Origin: Candidatus Caldilinea saccharophila
GTDB lineage: Bacteria; Chloroflexota; Anaerolineae; Caldilineales; Caldilineaceae
Assembly (NCBI GenBank): GCA_016710365.1
Contig: JADJVW010000060.1
Location: 7,471 to 71,470 of the forward strand
Reading direction: 5' to 3'
DNA: 64,000 bases
How positions within the stretch are numbered: position 1 is the stretch's first letter; each line of letters opens with the position of its first letter. Made by a program: the position numbers and the translations under genes. A model generated the notes under the pieces. That model had not been told where the DNA came from. It saw only the letters and a list, made by a program, of their open reading frames with translations, and searched no databases. Of the stretch, positions 53,581 to 63,866 are shown piece by piece.

Positions 53581-53707
53581 GCCGCGCGCACGCGGCATCG
53601 GCTGTGGTTGGATCGAGGTGGCCGCGCGCCGCGTGGATCTGCGCGTCGAGTTTCTGGCGGCGCCGCTGACCGACAGTTGAAAAAGCCCTGACGAACTCTC
53701 ATCCTGC

Positions 53708-54994
<1,287 letters not shown>

Positions 54995-55028
54995 GTGCTT
55001 GTCTCCGTTGACAGATGAATTTTTCTCT

Positions 55029-55034
55029 ATTATA
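55029..55034 (-). promoter_or_regulatory. -10 element TATAAT upstream of the PLP enzyme gene
   Basis: Perfect TATAAT on the minus strand, 35 bases before the start codon, in an AT-rich patch. No good -35 is visible at 17 bases upstream. The element lies directly after the truncated SDR open frame, so the join that cut the SDR sits at this promoter. Confidence 0.5.
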
Positions 55035-55036
55035 GC

Positions 55037-56062
55037 CTATATCACATCGAAAGGCGGTCGATCCGACGCTGCGGCGACCGTAACGCCTATCCCGGCCAGC
55101 GTGCTCAAGTCCGCGGTGACATACTGGGCGACGCCGCCCGCGTTGAGAATATCGGCCTGTGTGCGCAGCGAGCGGGCGGCGTCGCGGTCGATGCCCATCA
55201 CCCAATGCCCGCTAGCGCCGAGGGTGACGGCGAGTGCGCGGCCGATGCCGTCCGCCGCGCCAGTCACCAGTGCGTAAGGAGGATCACCGCCCACAGGCAA
55301 ATCAATCCTTGGAGATTGTCGCCGCATAACGAAAGCATCGACAAGAGGCGCCAGGTTGCGCCCGCCCCACTGCGCCAGCCGGTTGGCGCGTCCGATGGTG
55401 GCGTCGGCGCGCGTGTGCAGGATCGTTTCCTCGATGGCCGCGGCAACCCTCTCCGCCGTCGGGAAGCGCGCCCAGCCCAACGCGGCAGGATCGGCGCCGC
55501 TCTTCTCATGCATAGCGGTGCGCACCGCGCCGGGATGGATCAATTGTGCAGTCACGCCGGCGCCCTCAGCCGCCAGCTCGGCGCGCCAGTTGCGCACAAA
55601 GCCGTCGAGCGCGGCCTTGGTGGCAGTGTAGACGGCGTAGCGCGGACCGGGCAGGTCGGCCGCCACCGAACTGATATAGACGAAGCGCCCTTGGATGCGC
55701 CGCACCAGCGGATAGAGCGCGTGCGTCAATGCGATGGGCGCCCACAAATTGAGGTTGACCAATTCAGCAATACTTGCCTCCGTCTGCGCGGCAACATCCC
55801 CAACATAGCCGACGCCCGCGTTGTGGATGACCAGATCGAGGGCCGAAATTGCGTGGCTCTGCAGCCAATCGACCATCTGTTAATGGGCGTCAGGGCGGGT
55901 CAGATCGACGCGGCAATAGGTTCGTCCTGTGAAGAGAGCGGGATCCAGCGTCTCAAGCGGACGGCGTCTCACAAGGAGAACATCGCTGCCGTGTCGTCGA
56001 TAGCGACGCGCCAATGCCAGCCCCAGCCCATCTGTGGCGCCGGTAATCAGTACTGTATGCAT
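55037..56062 (-). pseudogene. Tandem SDR gene with in-frame stop and truncated second domain
   Basis: Starts MHTVLITGATDGLGLALARR at 56062. After 60 residues a TAA (55880-55882) interrupts the same frame, which continues directly with 'QMVDWLQSHAISALDLVIHN' and a full SDR core ('FVYISSVAADLPGPRYAVYT', YxxxK in 'YTATKAALDGF', 'LIHPGAVRTAMH'). CAA to TAA would explain it. Behind the first SDR a second one begins ('PPYALVTGAADGIGRALAVT', 'GGVAQYVTADLS') but stops after about 80 residues at the promoter of the PLP gene. So this was a double-SDR protein that has lost most of its second half. Confidence 0.75.
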
Positions 56063-56088
56063 GAGGAGACCGTTCAAACTTGCATAAA

Positions 56089-56117
56089 TTGACAGCGAGG
56101 AGCATTTCCGGTAAGGT
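56089..56117 (+). promoter_or_regulatory. Candidate promoter for the NAD(P)-binding protein gene
   Basis: TTGACA at 56089-56094, 17-base spacer, TAAGGT at 56112-56117; start codon 42 bases downstream. Perfect -35, weak -10. It lies in the 96-base divergent gap to the SDR relic. Confidence 0.45.
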
Positions 56118-56158
56118 AGCATAACCGGCGAATAGAATCATAACAGAGGATTTCCGCA

Positions 56159-56803
56159 ATGAAAATTGCCTTATTAGGTGCAACTGGACGTACAGGCCGC
56201 CATATTTTGCATGCTGCACTGCTGGAAGGGCAGCAAGTCTCGGTGCTGGTGCGCAACCCGGCCAAACTGACGCCAGACCGCGACCAGGTGACGATCTTCC
56301 TGGGCGACGCGCTCGATGCGGAAATGGTGGCGTACAGTATGCGCGAGTGCGATGTCGTCGGCAGCGCGCTGGGGCTGGCCGACAATGTGGAGCCAGACGC
56401 ACTCTCGCTCGCCACCGCCAACATCGTCAACGCCATGCAGCAGAACGGCATCCAGCGGCTGGTCGTCGTCGCCGGGGCCGGCATTCTGCAAGATCGCCAG
56501 GGCGAGCGCCTGCGCATGGAGGCGCCTGATTTCAACCCCGCCTACTCACCCTACGCAGTCGAACATCGGCGCGTCTATGACTGCCTGCGCCAGTCGCAGT
56601 TGGATTGGACGCTGGTCTGTCCCGGCGTGATGCATGACGAGTCCTCCAGCGGCGCGCTGCGCGTTGAGGTTGATCACCTGCCTACGCCCGCGGCTAAAGT
56701 CACTTATGCGGATGTCGGCCATTTTGTCTATCAATTGCTGGCAACACCAGAATATCAGCGCCAGCGCATCGGTGTCGCCGGGCAGGTCGGTCTTGCCCAG
56801 TAA
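56159..56803 (+). CDS. NAD(P)-binding protein, NmrA/SDR atypical type
   Basis: 214 aa. Rossmann start 'MKIALLGATGRTGRHILHAA', 'VSVLVRNPAKL', 'VTIFLGDALDAEMVAYSM', 'IQRLVVVAGAGILQDRQ', 'WTLVCPGVMHDE', and C-terminal 'ADVGHFVYQLL'. Resembles biliverdin-reductase/flavin-reductase-like or NmrA-like NADPH sensors. Transcribed with a MarR regulator 23 bases downstream, which suggests a stress- or ligand-responsive pair. Substrate unknown. Confidence 0.88.
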   Translation: MKIALLGATGRTGRHILHAALLEGQQVSVLVRNPAKLTPDRDQVTIFLGDALDAEMVAYSMRECDVVGSALGLADNVEPDALSLATANIVNAMQQNGIQRLVVVAGAGILQDRQGERLRMEAPDFNPAYSPYAVEHRRVYDCLRQSQLDWTLVCPGVMHDESSSGALRVEVDHLPTPAAKVTYADVGHFVYQLLATPEYQRQRIGVAGQVGLAQ

Positions 56804-56826
56804 ACCAGCATGGCTGGATAAATAAT

Positions 56827-57300
56827 ATGCCAACTCATTTTACAGGACGCGCGGACGAAATTCTGGCGCTCGACACGTTGATCAAGTTGAGCCGCGCCGC
56901 CAATTCGCTGCTGGCGCGCATCGCCCATCACAACACGCACCCCGATCTTACCGTCAGCCAGTTTGGCACGCTGGAGGCGCTCTATCACCTGGGCACGATG
57001 TCACAGAGCGGCATTTGCGACAAGCTGCTCAAGAGCGGCGGCAACACCACCCTGGTGATCGACAATCTGGAAAAGCGTGACCTGGTGCGGCGTAAGCGCG
57101 ATCCGAACGATCGCCGCGTGGTTATGGTGGAGTTGACTGACGACGGGCTCGAGTTGATCCGTTCGATCTTTCCGCGCCACGCAGCAGTCGTCGCCGAAGA
57201 AATGTCGATCCTCTCCCCAGAAGAGCGGCGCCAGCTTGGCGAGCTATGCAAGAAGCTGGGCAAGGGCAGATCGGCAAGCGCGAGCAACAGCACGGAGTAG
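56827..57300 (+). CDS. MarR-family transcriptional regulator
   Basis: 157 aa. Winged helix: 'LTVSQFGTLEALYHLGTMSQ', recognition helix 'GICDKLLKSGGNTTLVIDNL', wing 'DLVRRKRDPNDRRVVMVELT', dimerising C-terminal helices. It probably regulates its own operon with the NAD(P)-binding protein gene. Followed by a palindromic repeat and a bidirectional terminator. Confidence 0.93.
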   Translation: MPTHFTGRADEILALDTLIKLSRAANSLLARIAHHNTHPDLTVSQFGTLEALYHLGTMSQSGICDKLLKSGGNTTLVIDNLEKRDLVRRKRDPNDRRVVMVELTDDGLELIRSIFPRHAAVVAEEMSILSPEERRQLGELCKKLGKGRSASASNSTE

Positions 57301-57313
57301 GCGCTTCAAGAGT

Positions 57314-57421
57314 TTCAGTAGTTCACGATTTTGCCTCACACGGAGGCGCAAAGAGCACAAAGTTGAAGATGGTTTCCTTCGCGTTCTTTGCGGCCTCGCG
57401 TGAGATTCGTGAAGTACTGAG
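57314..57421. repeat. Word-iterated palindrome, CACAAAG family with TTCAC/GTGAA ends
   Basis: Sister copy of 37775-37881: 'ttcagtagttcacgattttgcctcac', then 'ggaggcgcaaagagcacaaag', right arm 'ctttgcggcctcgcgtgag' ending 'ttcgtgaagtactga'. Shared centre 'gttgaagatgg/gttgacgatgg'. Begins 14 bases after the MarR stop. Confidence 0.82.
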
Positions 57422-57440
57422 TTTGGAGAACCCTCAGTAG

Positions 57441-57484
57441 TAAAAGACCCTGCAACGGCCATGATCACCGCTGCAGGGTTTGTT
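57441..57484. terminator. Bidirectional intrinsic terminator
   Basis: ACCCTGCA at 57447-57454 pairs with TGCAGGGT at 57472-57479, with an inner CGG/CCG pair; A-rich left flank (gtaaaag) and T-rich right flank (ttgtta). Serves the MarR operon on the plus strand and the convergent DUF4386 fragment on the minus strand. Confidence 0.7.
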
Positions 57485-57485
57485 A

Positions 57486-57752
57486 TCACTTCCCCAACGC
57501 CGTCGTATACTCCACACCGGAAAACTGAACCTCGTCGGGCAGGATCATGACGAGGTCGGCGGCGATGCCGGCGCGGAAGAAGGACTCAGGCGCCAGGATG
57601 TTGCCAGCCGTGGTCGCGGCGTCACCCGGTGCGATCAGGCTGGCGCGCACAAAGAAGTGGGCGAAAATGCCCGTCGCAATGATGGTCAGGTAGAGTATGC
57701 CTGCCACTCTGGCATAGCGTTGCGGTGAGACTGCGGTCGTATGGGTTGTCAT
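57486..57752 (-). CDS. Truncated DUF4386 membrane protein, 88 aa
   Basis: Carries the N-terminal third of a DUF4386 protein: 'YARVAGILYLTIIATGIFAH', 'ESFFRAGIAADLVMIL' (compare 'ARIAGLLYLLLVPLGILGIM' and 'QSIFRLSMVSALLAQLVNIA' in the full-length gene at 59252-59992). It then ends with 'VEYTTALGK' instead of the remaining four helices. AGGAG lies 8 bases before the ATG. Probably a shortened, possibly non-functional paralogue. Confidence 0.7.
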   Translation of the reverse strand: MTTHTTAVSPQRYARVAGILYLTIIATGIFAHFFVRASLIAPGDAATTAGNILAPESFFRAGIAADLVMILPDEVQFSGVEYTTALGK

Positions 57753-57795
57753 CTGAAATTCTCCTTTCAGGAAATGTTTTGAAAAGCTGCTCGTT

Positions 57796-57894
57796 TTGAC
57801 GCAGAGGCGCGGAGATGCAGAGAAAGCGCAGAGAACTGCTTGCCAGAAGGCGCTTTGCTTTTCCTCCGCGTGCCTCTCCGCGCCTCTGCGTCAA
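57796..57894. repeat. Word-iterated palindrome, GCAGAGG family (best-preserved copy)
   Basis: Outer arms TTGACGCAGAGGCGCGGAG and CTCCGCGCCTCTGCGTCAA are complementary except for small mismatches; inner words 'gcagagaaagcgcagag' face 'cctccgcgtgcctct'. It separates the quinone oxidoreductase gene from the DUF4386 fragment. Confidence 0.85.
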
Positions 57895-57908
57895 GATAAT
57901 TTCCCTTG

Positions 57909-58922
57909 TCAAGCTGTCTCTCGCTGCTGCGCTGCTTCGCTTGCGCCGTTGTGCGCCACCAGGATGACGACGTTGCCCTTCTTGTGCCCGTTATCGACGT
58001 AGCGATGCGCCTCGGCGACTTCTTCGAGCGGATAGCAGCGGTCGATCACCGGTTTCAGCTCGCCCGTTTCCATCAACGGTTTGAGGAAGCGCAGGTCTGC
58101 GATCTTCTCGTTGGCCGCAGCCCGGGAGGCGGCGAACTTTGCCTTCCGGCTGCCGAACTTGGAGGTCCAGAGCATTTGCAGCAGGATGGGCAGCCCCAGC
58201 ACCGTCGAGAGATAGCGCCCGTGCTCGGTCAGCGCACCTTTGCAGCGGGAGAACGAGCTTTTGCCGACCGCATCGAAGATCACATCGTAGCGCTGGCCGC
58301 TTTGCGTGAAATCCTCCTGCGTGTAATCGATCACGCGGTCGGCGCCCAGGCCGCGCACCAGTTCCACATTGGCGATGCTGCACACGCCGGTGACTTCGGC
58401 CCCAAAGTGGCGGGCAAGCTGCACCGCCGCGCTCCCCACGCTGCCGGACGCGCCGTTGATCAGAATCTTCTGGCCGGGGCGAATTTCTCCCTGATCGCGC
58501 AGGAAGTGCAGCGCCGTGGTCGCGCCATCGAGCAGGGAGGCGGCTTCGGCGTCAGTCAGATTGGCCGGCTTGAGCAGCAGCGGCTCGCTCTCCGGCAGCG
58601 CGATGTACTCGGCATAGCAGCCGCCGCCGATGTCGGTGGCGCCAAAGACCTGGTCGCCGGGTTTAAAGTGCTTCACCGCCTCGCCAACCGCTTCCACTAC
58701 GCCGGCCAGCTCCGTGCCTGGAATGGCGACCTTGGGGCGCGTCAGCCCGATGAACAACCGGCCATACAGGGGGGCGCCCTGGCGCATCATGCCGTGCGCC
58801 GCGGTGACGGTGGTGGCGTTGATGCGCACCAGCACTTCGTTCGCCTTGGGCGTGGGTTTGGCGACTTCCTGAAGCTGAAGGACATCGGGGGATCCGTAGG
58901 CTGTCGCAACAATGGCTTTCAT
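57909..58922 (-). CDS. NAD(P)H quinone oxidoreductase-type MDR protein
   Basis: 337 aa from ATG 58922 (AAGGAG 7 bases upstream; codons further up are not family-like). Zinc-independent medium-chain dehydrogenase/reductase: 'MKAIVATAYGSPDVLQLQEV', 'GTELAGVVEAVGEAVKHFKP', 'ASLLDGATTALHFLRDQG', NADP loop 'ILINGASGSVGSAAVQLARH', and C-terminal 'EVAEAHRYVDNGHKKGNVVI'. Reduces quinones or enones with NADPH in the cytoplasm. Together with the DUF4386 genes and MalT-like regulator it forms a recurrent accessory set. Confidence 0.93.
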   Translation of the reverse strand: MKAIVATAYGSPDVLQLQEVAKPTPKANEVLVRINATTVTAAHGMMRQGAPLYGRLFIGLTRPKVAIPGTELAGVVEAVGEAVKHFKPGDQVFGATDIGGGCYAEYIALPESEPLLLKPANLTDAEAASLLDGATTALHFLRDQGEIRPGQKILINGASGSVGSAAVQLARHFGAEVTGVCSIANVELVRGLGADRVIDYTQEDFTQSGQRYDVIFDAVGKSSFSRCKGALTEHGRYLSTVLGLPILLQMLWTSKFGSRKAKFAASRAAANEKIADLRFLKPLMETGELKPVIDRCYPLEEVAEAHRYVDNGHKKGNVVILVAHNGASEAAQQRETA

Positions 58923-58976
58923 CTCTTTTCTCCTTGTTATTTCGCACATGTCGATGTGTGTAAGTAAGTTCACGGA

Positions 58977-59098
58977 AGCTGTTTGAAAAGCTCAACCACG
59001 AAGTCGCTAAGGGCACAAAGAAGCACGAAGATGGCCGCAGCGGAGACGCCTGGGTGGGTAGTTCTTTGTGCCACGGTAACTGTTCAGCGTAGTTTCCA
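58977..59098. repeat. Word-iterated palindrome, CACAAAG/ACGAAG family
   Basis: 'gaagctgtttgaaaagctcaaccacgaag' then 'ggcacaaagaagcacgaag', right arm 'gttctttgtgccacgg'. Shares its first 16 bases with the element at 4986. Confidence 0.75.
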
Positions 59099-59101
59099 TA
59101 G

Positions 59102-59189
59102 GCCACGGATTTGACGGATTTGACGGAAAAAGCCGGATGCTTTTCGGGGTGCATCCATGAAAATCTGCCTCATCCGTTTCATCCGTGGT
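59102..59189. repeat. Word-iterated palindrome, ACGGATTTG family
   Basis: Left arm 'gccacggatttgacggatttgacgg', right arm 'catccgtttcatccgtggt'. Immediately follows the previous element, so two families are stacked in one gap of about 330 bases between the DUF4386 and oxidoreductase genes. Confidence 0.8.
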
Positions 59190-59251
59190 CGATTTTTTGC
59201 CAAGGCTGTATCGGTGCGCGCCACTTTGTGGTCAGGCTTTTTAACTAATTT

Positions 59252-59992
59252 TCATGCCGGAGTCGGAAGATTCTGCTCGACCCGCAGCGGCGCAGCCTGC
59301 GCAACGGTGGCGTTCCGCGCACGCTCGTTCCAGCGCTGCACGTTGACGCCTTTGACCAGCAGCCACACCGGCAGCGCCACTTCGCCGATGAAGGTGAATT
59401 CGCTGAAGGTCACGCCGAAGGTGGGAAAAAGCAGGAAGACCAAGGAATCTGCCACATAGCCCAGACAGCCGATCATCAACAGCACGCCGATGAGCTTGGG
59501 GAGGTAGGTTGACTTGAAGACCAGGTAGCCCATGGGAAAGAGCCAAAGACCCCAGAAGATGCCGGCGATCTGGACGCCATAGCGGTGCAGTTCAAGAAAG
59601 AGCGCCATCAACGCCGACGACTGATCGGCGCTGTTTACCAACAGGAGGACAGCCGCATGATTCACCTCGTTGAGCATGGCGATCGGGACGGCGAGCAGGC
59701 TGAAGAGCACCATCAGCCGCGCAATGGTTGCATTCACGGGCTGGAGCAGCTTGTACAGCGTCAGAACCACGGCGATATTCACCAACTGGGCGAGCAGCGC
59801 GCTCACCATGCTGAGGCGGAAAATCGATTGATTGGCTGCAATCTGGCTGGCGGTGGCGGACATGTCACCGGCGACAATCAGCGCATTCGGCACATACATG
59901 ATGCCGAGAATACCGAGCGGAACCAGCAGCAGATAGAGCAAGCCGGCGATCCGGGCGGTTCGATTGGGATGCGTGGTGGCGGTCGTAGTCAT
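59252..59992 (-). CDS. DUF4386 membrane protein
   Basis: 246 aa from ATG 59992 (GGAG 8 bases upstream). About six membrane helices: 'ARIAGLLYLLLVPLGILGIM', 'LLAQLVNIAVVLTLYKLLQP', 'LFSLLAVPIAMLNEVN', 'YGVQIAGIFWGLWLFPMGYL', 'LIGVLLMIGCLGYVADSLVF', 'FIGEVALPVWLLVKG'. Function of the family is unknown; it commonly accompanies LuxR/MalT-type regulators. Followed by a repeat-rich gap; a conserved 90-aa gene lies upstream. Confidence 0.88.
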   Translation of the reverse strand: MTTTATTHPNRTARIAGLLYLLLVPLGILGIMYVPNALIVAGDMSATASQIAANQSIFRLSMVSALLAQLVNIAVVLTLYKLLQPVNATIARLMVLFSLLAVPIAMLNEVNHAAVLLLVNSADQSSALMALFLELHRYGVQIAGIFWGLWLFPMGYLVFKSTYLPKLIGVLLMIGCLGYVADSLVFLLFPTFGVTFSEFTFIGEVALPVWLLVKGVNVQRWNERARNATVAQAAPLRVEQNLPTPA

Positions 59993-60058
59993 GGTGGTTT
60001 CTCCTGTTGTTGAACGCTGTCGATGGGTTGGGTTGGACAATCCTGGGTTTCGATTGAT

Positions 60059-60331
60059 TTACGCACGGTCGTGTGGCGGCTTGCGCGGGCCGGGCTTCAC
60101 GTTGCTGACTGAGATCAGCGTCAGCCCCAGGTCGCGCACCGTCCGGAGCAGACCATACAACGCCGCCTGATCGACGACCGGGCCGGTCAGGCACGTTGCG
60201 CCATCTGCTTCGCGGGTGAGGGTCAGCCCCTCAAACTGGGCGGCCCACCGCTCATCCAGATGTCCCTGTACGCGAATTTCGTAAATTTCCGGCTTGTCGT
60301 GTTGCGCCGCTGCTGCGGATGGCTCGTTCAT
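60059..60331 (-). CDS. Conserved small protein, 90 aa
   Basis: Small soluble protein with a recurrent pattern 'YEIRVQGHLDERWAAQFEGL', 'GATCLTGPVVDQAALYGLLR' and 'VRDLGLTLISVSNV'. I recognise this as a family found beside short-chain dehydrogenases and DUF4386 genes, but its activity is unknown. The STAS/BON-like alternation of strands and helices suggests a small alpha/beta fold. 66 bases upstream of the DUF4386 gene on the same strand, so probably co-transcribed. Confidence 0.75.
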   Translation of the reverse strand: MNEPSAAAAQHDKPEIYEIRVQGHLDERWAAQFEGLTLTREADGATCLTGPVVDQAALYGLLRTVRDLGLTLISVSNVKPGPRKPPHDRA

Positions 60332-60370
60332 TGCTGCCTGCTCTCATGTGCTGCAAACTGATTCAAAACG

Positions 60371-60476
60371 GAACCACCAAGACTCGAAGAACACGAAGCG
60401 GTGCTAAGAAATGCCAAAATCCATTGCGGTGGCGATCTTTGCGCCCCTTTGTGCTCTTAAGTGACTTAGTGGTGGG
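60371..60476. repeat. Word-iterated palindrome, ACGAAG family
   Basis: Left arm 'gaaccaccaagactcgaagaacacgaag', right arm 'ctttgtgctcttaagtgacttagtggtg'. Lies between the MalT-like regulator and the 90-aa gene. Confidence 0.72.
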
Positions 60477-60622
60477 CCGTTGTTCTTCAACCAGCATGTC
60501 AGCTCAATCACCGTCTGATTGTCGTGGCACTGTACGTTGACCAGAGGATAGCGGGCGATGGGGTGAGGCGTCATCACATGATGTGGTGATTCGGGTGGTG
60601 ATTGTGGTGGTGAAGGATAGGG

Positions 60623-63368
60623 TCAGTACAAATCAAGTTCCTCGGCGCGGCGCACCGCGGTGCGGCGGCTGTTGACGCCCAGCTTGGTGTAGATGTGCTT
60701 GGTGTGGGTGCGCAGGGTGTTGAGCGAGACAACCAGTTCGCGGGCAATTTCCGGGCCGGTCAACTCCGTACGCAGCAGCCGAAGCACATCCAGTTCGCGC
60801 TCGCTCAATGGCTCAAGCAGCGGCTGGGGCTGGGCAACGGGCGCGCTGCGCTGCGACGCCGCGCCAATGCTGCGCTCTTCACCCTCCAGCGCTGCCAGCA
60901 ATTTGCGCGTATAGTCCGGCAGGATACCGTGTGCGGTTGCGTTGACGAGTAGCCGCGCCATCACCGGGCCTTCATCGACAAAGCTGCGCACGTAGCCTTC
61001 CGGCTCGGCCAGGGTGAGGGCATGTTTCAACACGACGAGGGCCGCGGCATCGTCGCCCTGTGCCGCGTGCGCCAACGCCTGCACGATCAGGATTTCGATG
61101 ACGCTCCCCGTTCGTTCGCCTGCTTCGGCCGCGGCCAGCAGGCGCGCCAGCAGGGACAACGCCGCGTGCTGCGCCTGCTTTTCTCCATCCTGCTGAAAGC
61201 GGGCGCTGAGCACCCGCGCCAACGTGAGGTGCTCGAACTCGCGCAGGAAGCTGAGTTCGTCGTCGGCAGAGAGCCTGCGCGCACGCACCCAGTCCAGCGC
61301 ATCCGCCAGCCGGCCCTGCGCCAGCCACACCCGCGTCTTCAACGCCGCGATGGGACGCACCTGCGGCAGCGGCGTCTTGCTGATGTAATTCTGCGTAGCC
61401 GCGCTCAGCAGATCGAGCGCGCCGTCCAGATCCCCCGCGTCCTGCCGGAGGCGCGCCTGCACCAGGCGTAGCCGGCACGGCCACTGCGGGGAAGCAGCCT
61501 GTTTGCCCAGTTCCTCGCTGCGCAACAGGTGCTGCGCCGCGGCCTCGGCATCTCCTCGCTCATGGTGCAACTCGCTTAACCCCAGATAGATGTCCGCCGT
61601 TCCACGCAGCGGCCGTCCAGCGTGCTGCGTGGCAAGTTGCAAAGCATGCTCATAGACGCCGGCGGCCGCGGCCAGACGGCCCTGCGTCACCCGGATGTCG
61701 GCCAGACCCGACGCACCGCTGATGGCCAGCACCGGGTTGTTGCTCATTTCAAACCCTGCCATCGCCTCAGCCAGCACCTGATACGCGACCTCCAGATCGC
61801 CAGTCGCCCAGGAGACCAACCCCAGGATCGCGGCGGGGATGGCGCGGCCCAGCGCATCCTCCTCCGGCAAGAGGTCCAGCGCGCGCCGCGCATAGGTCAC
61901 GGTGGCAGGAATATCGCCGCGCGCCTGCGCCAGATAGGCGCGCGCCGAGGCGACCGTCACCGCCAACACTGCAAACTCGGCTTGATCGGCGACAACCATT
62001 GCCGCGACGGGCGCTTCCGGTCGCGCACCGCTTTCCGGCCAGCGTCTCAACCCACTGTTCGGCATCCTGAAGGCGGCGCTCGGCGGCCCCCAGTTCGACG
62101 CCATCGAGCAAGGCCCAGGCATAGCCAACGCTGAGCACGGGCCGCACGCGCACGAGGTCGTCCGGCAGCGCTTTCACCCAGCCCAACCATCTGGCGGACT
62201 GAAAAGTTCGGTCCATGGCGCGCCATTGCAGTTCGATCAGGTGCGCGGCGCGTTCAAAATCTGCACCGGCCAGTGCGTGGCGGATCGCATCGGCCGGCAG
62301 ACCATGCTGTGCGTACCACGCGCTTGCCTGCCGGTGCAGGGCAGGCGCCAGCTCGGGCTGCTCGTTCATCAAGTGTGACTGCAGAAAATCGCTAAAGAGG
62401 TGGTGATAGCGATACCACTGGCGCTGGTCGTCGAGCGCAACGACAAAGAGATTGCCACGCTCCAGGGTCTCCAGCATGGCGCGGCCATCGCTCTGTCCCG
62501 TCACGGCATCGCAGAGCGGCCCGTTCAACTTGTCGAGAATCGAGCTTTGCAGTAGAAAGCTACGCACCGCGTCGGGTTGCTGCTGCAACACTTCTTCGAC
62601 CAGATAGTCGAGGATGAAATGATGGCTGCCGGTGAACGCCTGGATAAAAGCGGCAGTGTCGGCGCGCCCGCGCATGGAGAGCGCCGCCAGTTGCAAACCG
62701 GCCACCCACCCTTCGGTGCGCGCTTCCAGCGCGGCGATCTCGTCCGGCGAGAGCGTGAGACCCATGGCCTGGGTGAGAAAGGCGGCGGCTTCGGCCGGAG
62801 TGAAGCGCAGATCCGCGGCGCGCAGCTCGGTCAACTGATGGCGGGCGCGCAGACGCGCCAGGGGAAGCTGCGGATCCTCACGCGTCGTGATGACGAGGTG
62901 CATCTGAGCAGGCAGGTGCTCGATCAGAAAGGCCAGCGCATGATCGACCGATGGGGATTCGACCACGTGATAGTCGTCAAGGATGAGGGAGAAGCTGTCA
63001 GGAATGGCCGCCATCTCATTGAGCAGAGCCGTCAACAGCGCCTCGGCCGGCGGCTGCGGGCCTTGGAGCGTCTCCAACACCCCTTCACCCAGCGACGGCG
63101 CAATCGTCTGCAGTGCGGCGACCAGGTACGTCAGAAAACGGGTGAGGTCGCCGTCGCCGTCGTCCAGCGAGAGCCAGGCGACCGGTCGCTGGCTGCCAGC
63201 CACCCATTCGCTGACCAGCGTGGTCTTGCCAAAGCCGGCCGGCGCGGAGAGGAGCGTCAACTTGCGGTGCAGCCCCTCATTCAGCCGTTCGACCAGGCGC
63301 GGGCGGCGCACCGCCTGCGGCCGCGGCGGGGGGAGATAGAGTTTGGTGGTTAAGAGTGGTGCGGGCAT
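60623..63368 (-). CDS. MalT-like LuxR-family ATP-dependent regulator (frame broken)
   Basis: About 915-aa STAND regulator. Start MPAPLLTTKLYLPPPRPQ at 63368; P-loop 'LLSAPAGFGKTTLVSEW' (residues about 40-56), Walker B 'FSLILDDYHVVES', 'EGWVAGLQLAALSMRG', TPR-like superhelix (about 390-830), and a C-terminal LuxR helix-turn-helix 'LSERELDVLRLLRTELTGPE' with 'VSLNTLRTHTKHIYTKLGVN'. The frame shifts at about 62035 after 'EQWVETLA'. Proteins of this type bind a small ligand and ATP, oligomerise and activate promoters. Probably controls the DUF4386/oxidoreductase genes downstream. Confidence 0.92.
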
Positions 63369-63432
63369 AGCACAATTATAAGCCATGCTCCTCTATAGTC
63401 GCGTCTGCGCTGACGCTAGGCGCAGGAAAAGC

Positions 63433-63540
63433 CATCCACAGATTGCGCAGATTTCACAGATGGTCAGTTCTTGCTGGTCGCCTTGCAATTCGTCATTCGC
63501 CAAGACGCTTTTCAAAATCTGCGTCATCTGTGGTAATGAA
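63433..63540. repeat. Word-iterated palindrome, CACAGAT family
   Basis: Left arm 'atccacagattgcgcagatttcacagat', right arm 'aaaatctgcgtcatctgtggtaat'. Its right end forms the last codons and the stop of the regulator fragment at 63524-63866. Confidence 0.8.
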
Positions 63541-63866
63541 TGCGCGCCAGCCCCAGATGCGCTTCGCCGGCAACCGCTTGCGACGAATTGCCAACCAGGT
63601 TCAGCACATCTCGATAGGTTTCCACGGCCACGTGAAGCTCGGTCTCTGCTTCCTGAATCTGCCCCAAGCCGCCCCGCGCCGAGAGATTGACAATGAGGTT
63701 GCGGCTCTTGGCGTCCGGCTCAAGATTTTGCAGCGCGGCTTCGGCCCCTTGCAGCTTTTCTTCGACATTGGTCAATGGGCCGGTGATGGAGAGCGCCGAG
63801 GCATACATCACCCACAACATGGGGTTGGCGCCCAGCACTGGCCTGGGCAGCGAAGACAGCCAGTTT
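63524..63866 (-). pseudogene. Fragment of a second MalT-like regulator
   Basis: Minus-strand stretch encoding only the superhelical middle of a MalT-type protein: 'WLSSLPRPVLGANPMLWVMY', 'ASALSITGPLTNVEEKLQGA', 'EAALQNLEPDAKSR', '..GEAHLGLARIHYH'. An in-frame stop lies just upstream (about 63865) and the 3' end is cut by the palindromic repeat at 63433-63540. Neither the P-loop nor the helix-turn-helix is present. The remaining bases to 64000 hold no recognisable gene. Confidence 0.65.

Noticed and set aside
53560..53680. Plus-strand remnant ending '..RVDLRVEFLAAPLTDS' as a gene
   Set aside because: Only about 30 residues look coding and I cannot place them in a family; there is no start or ribosome site.
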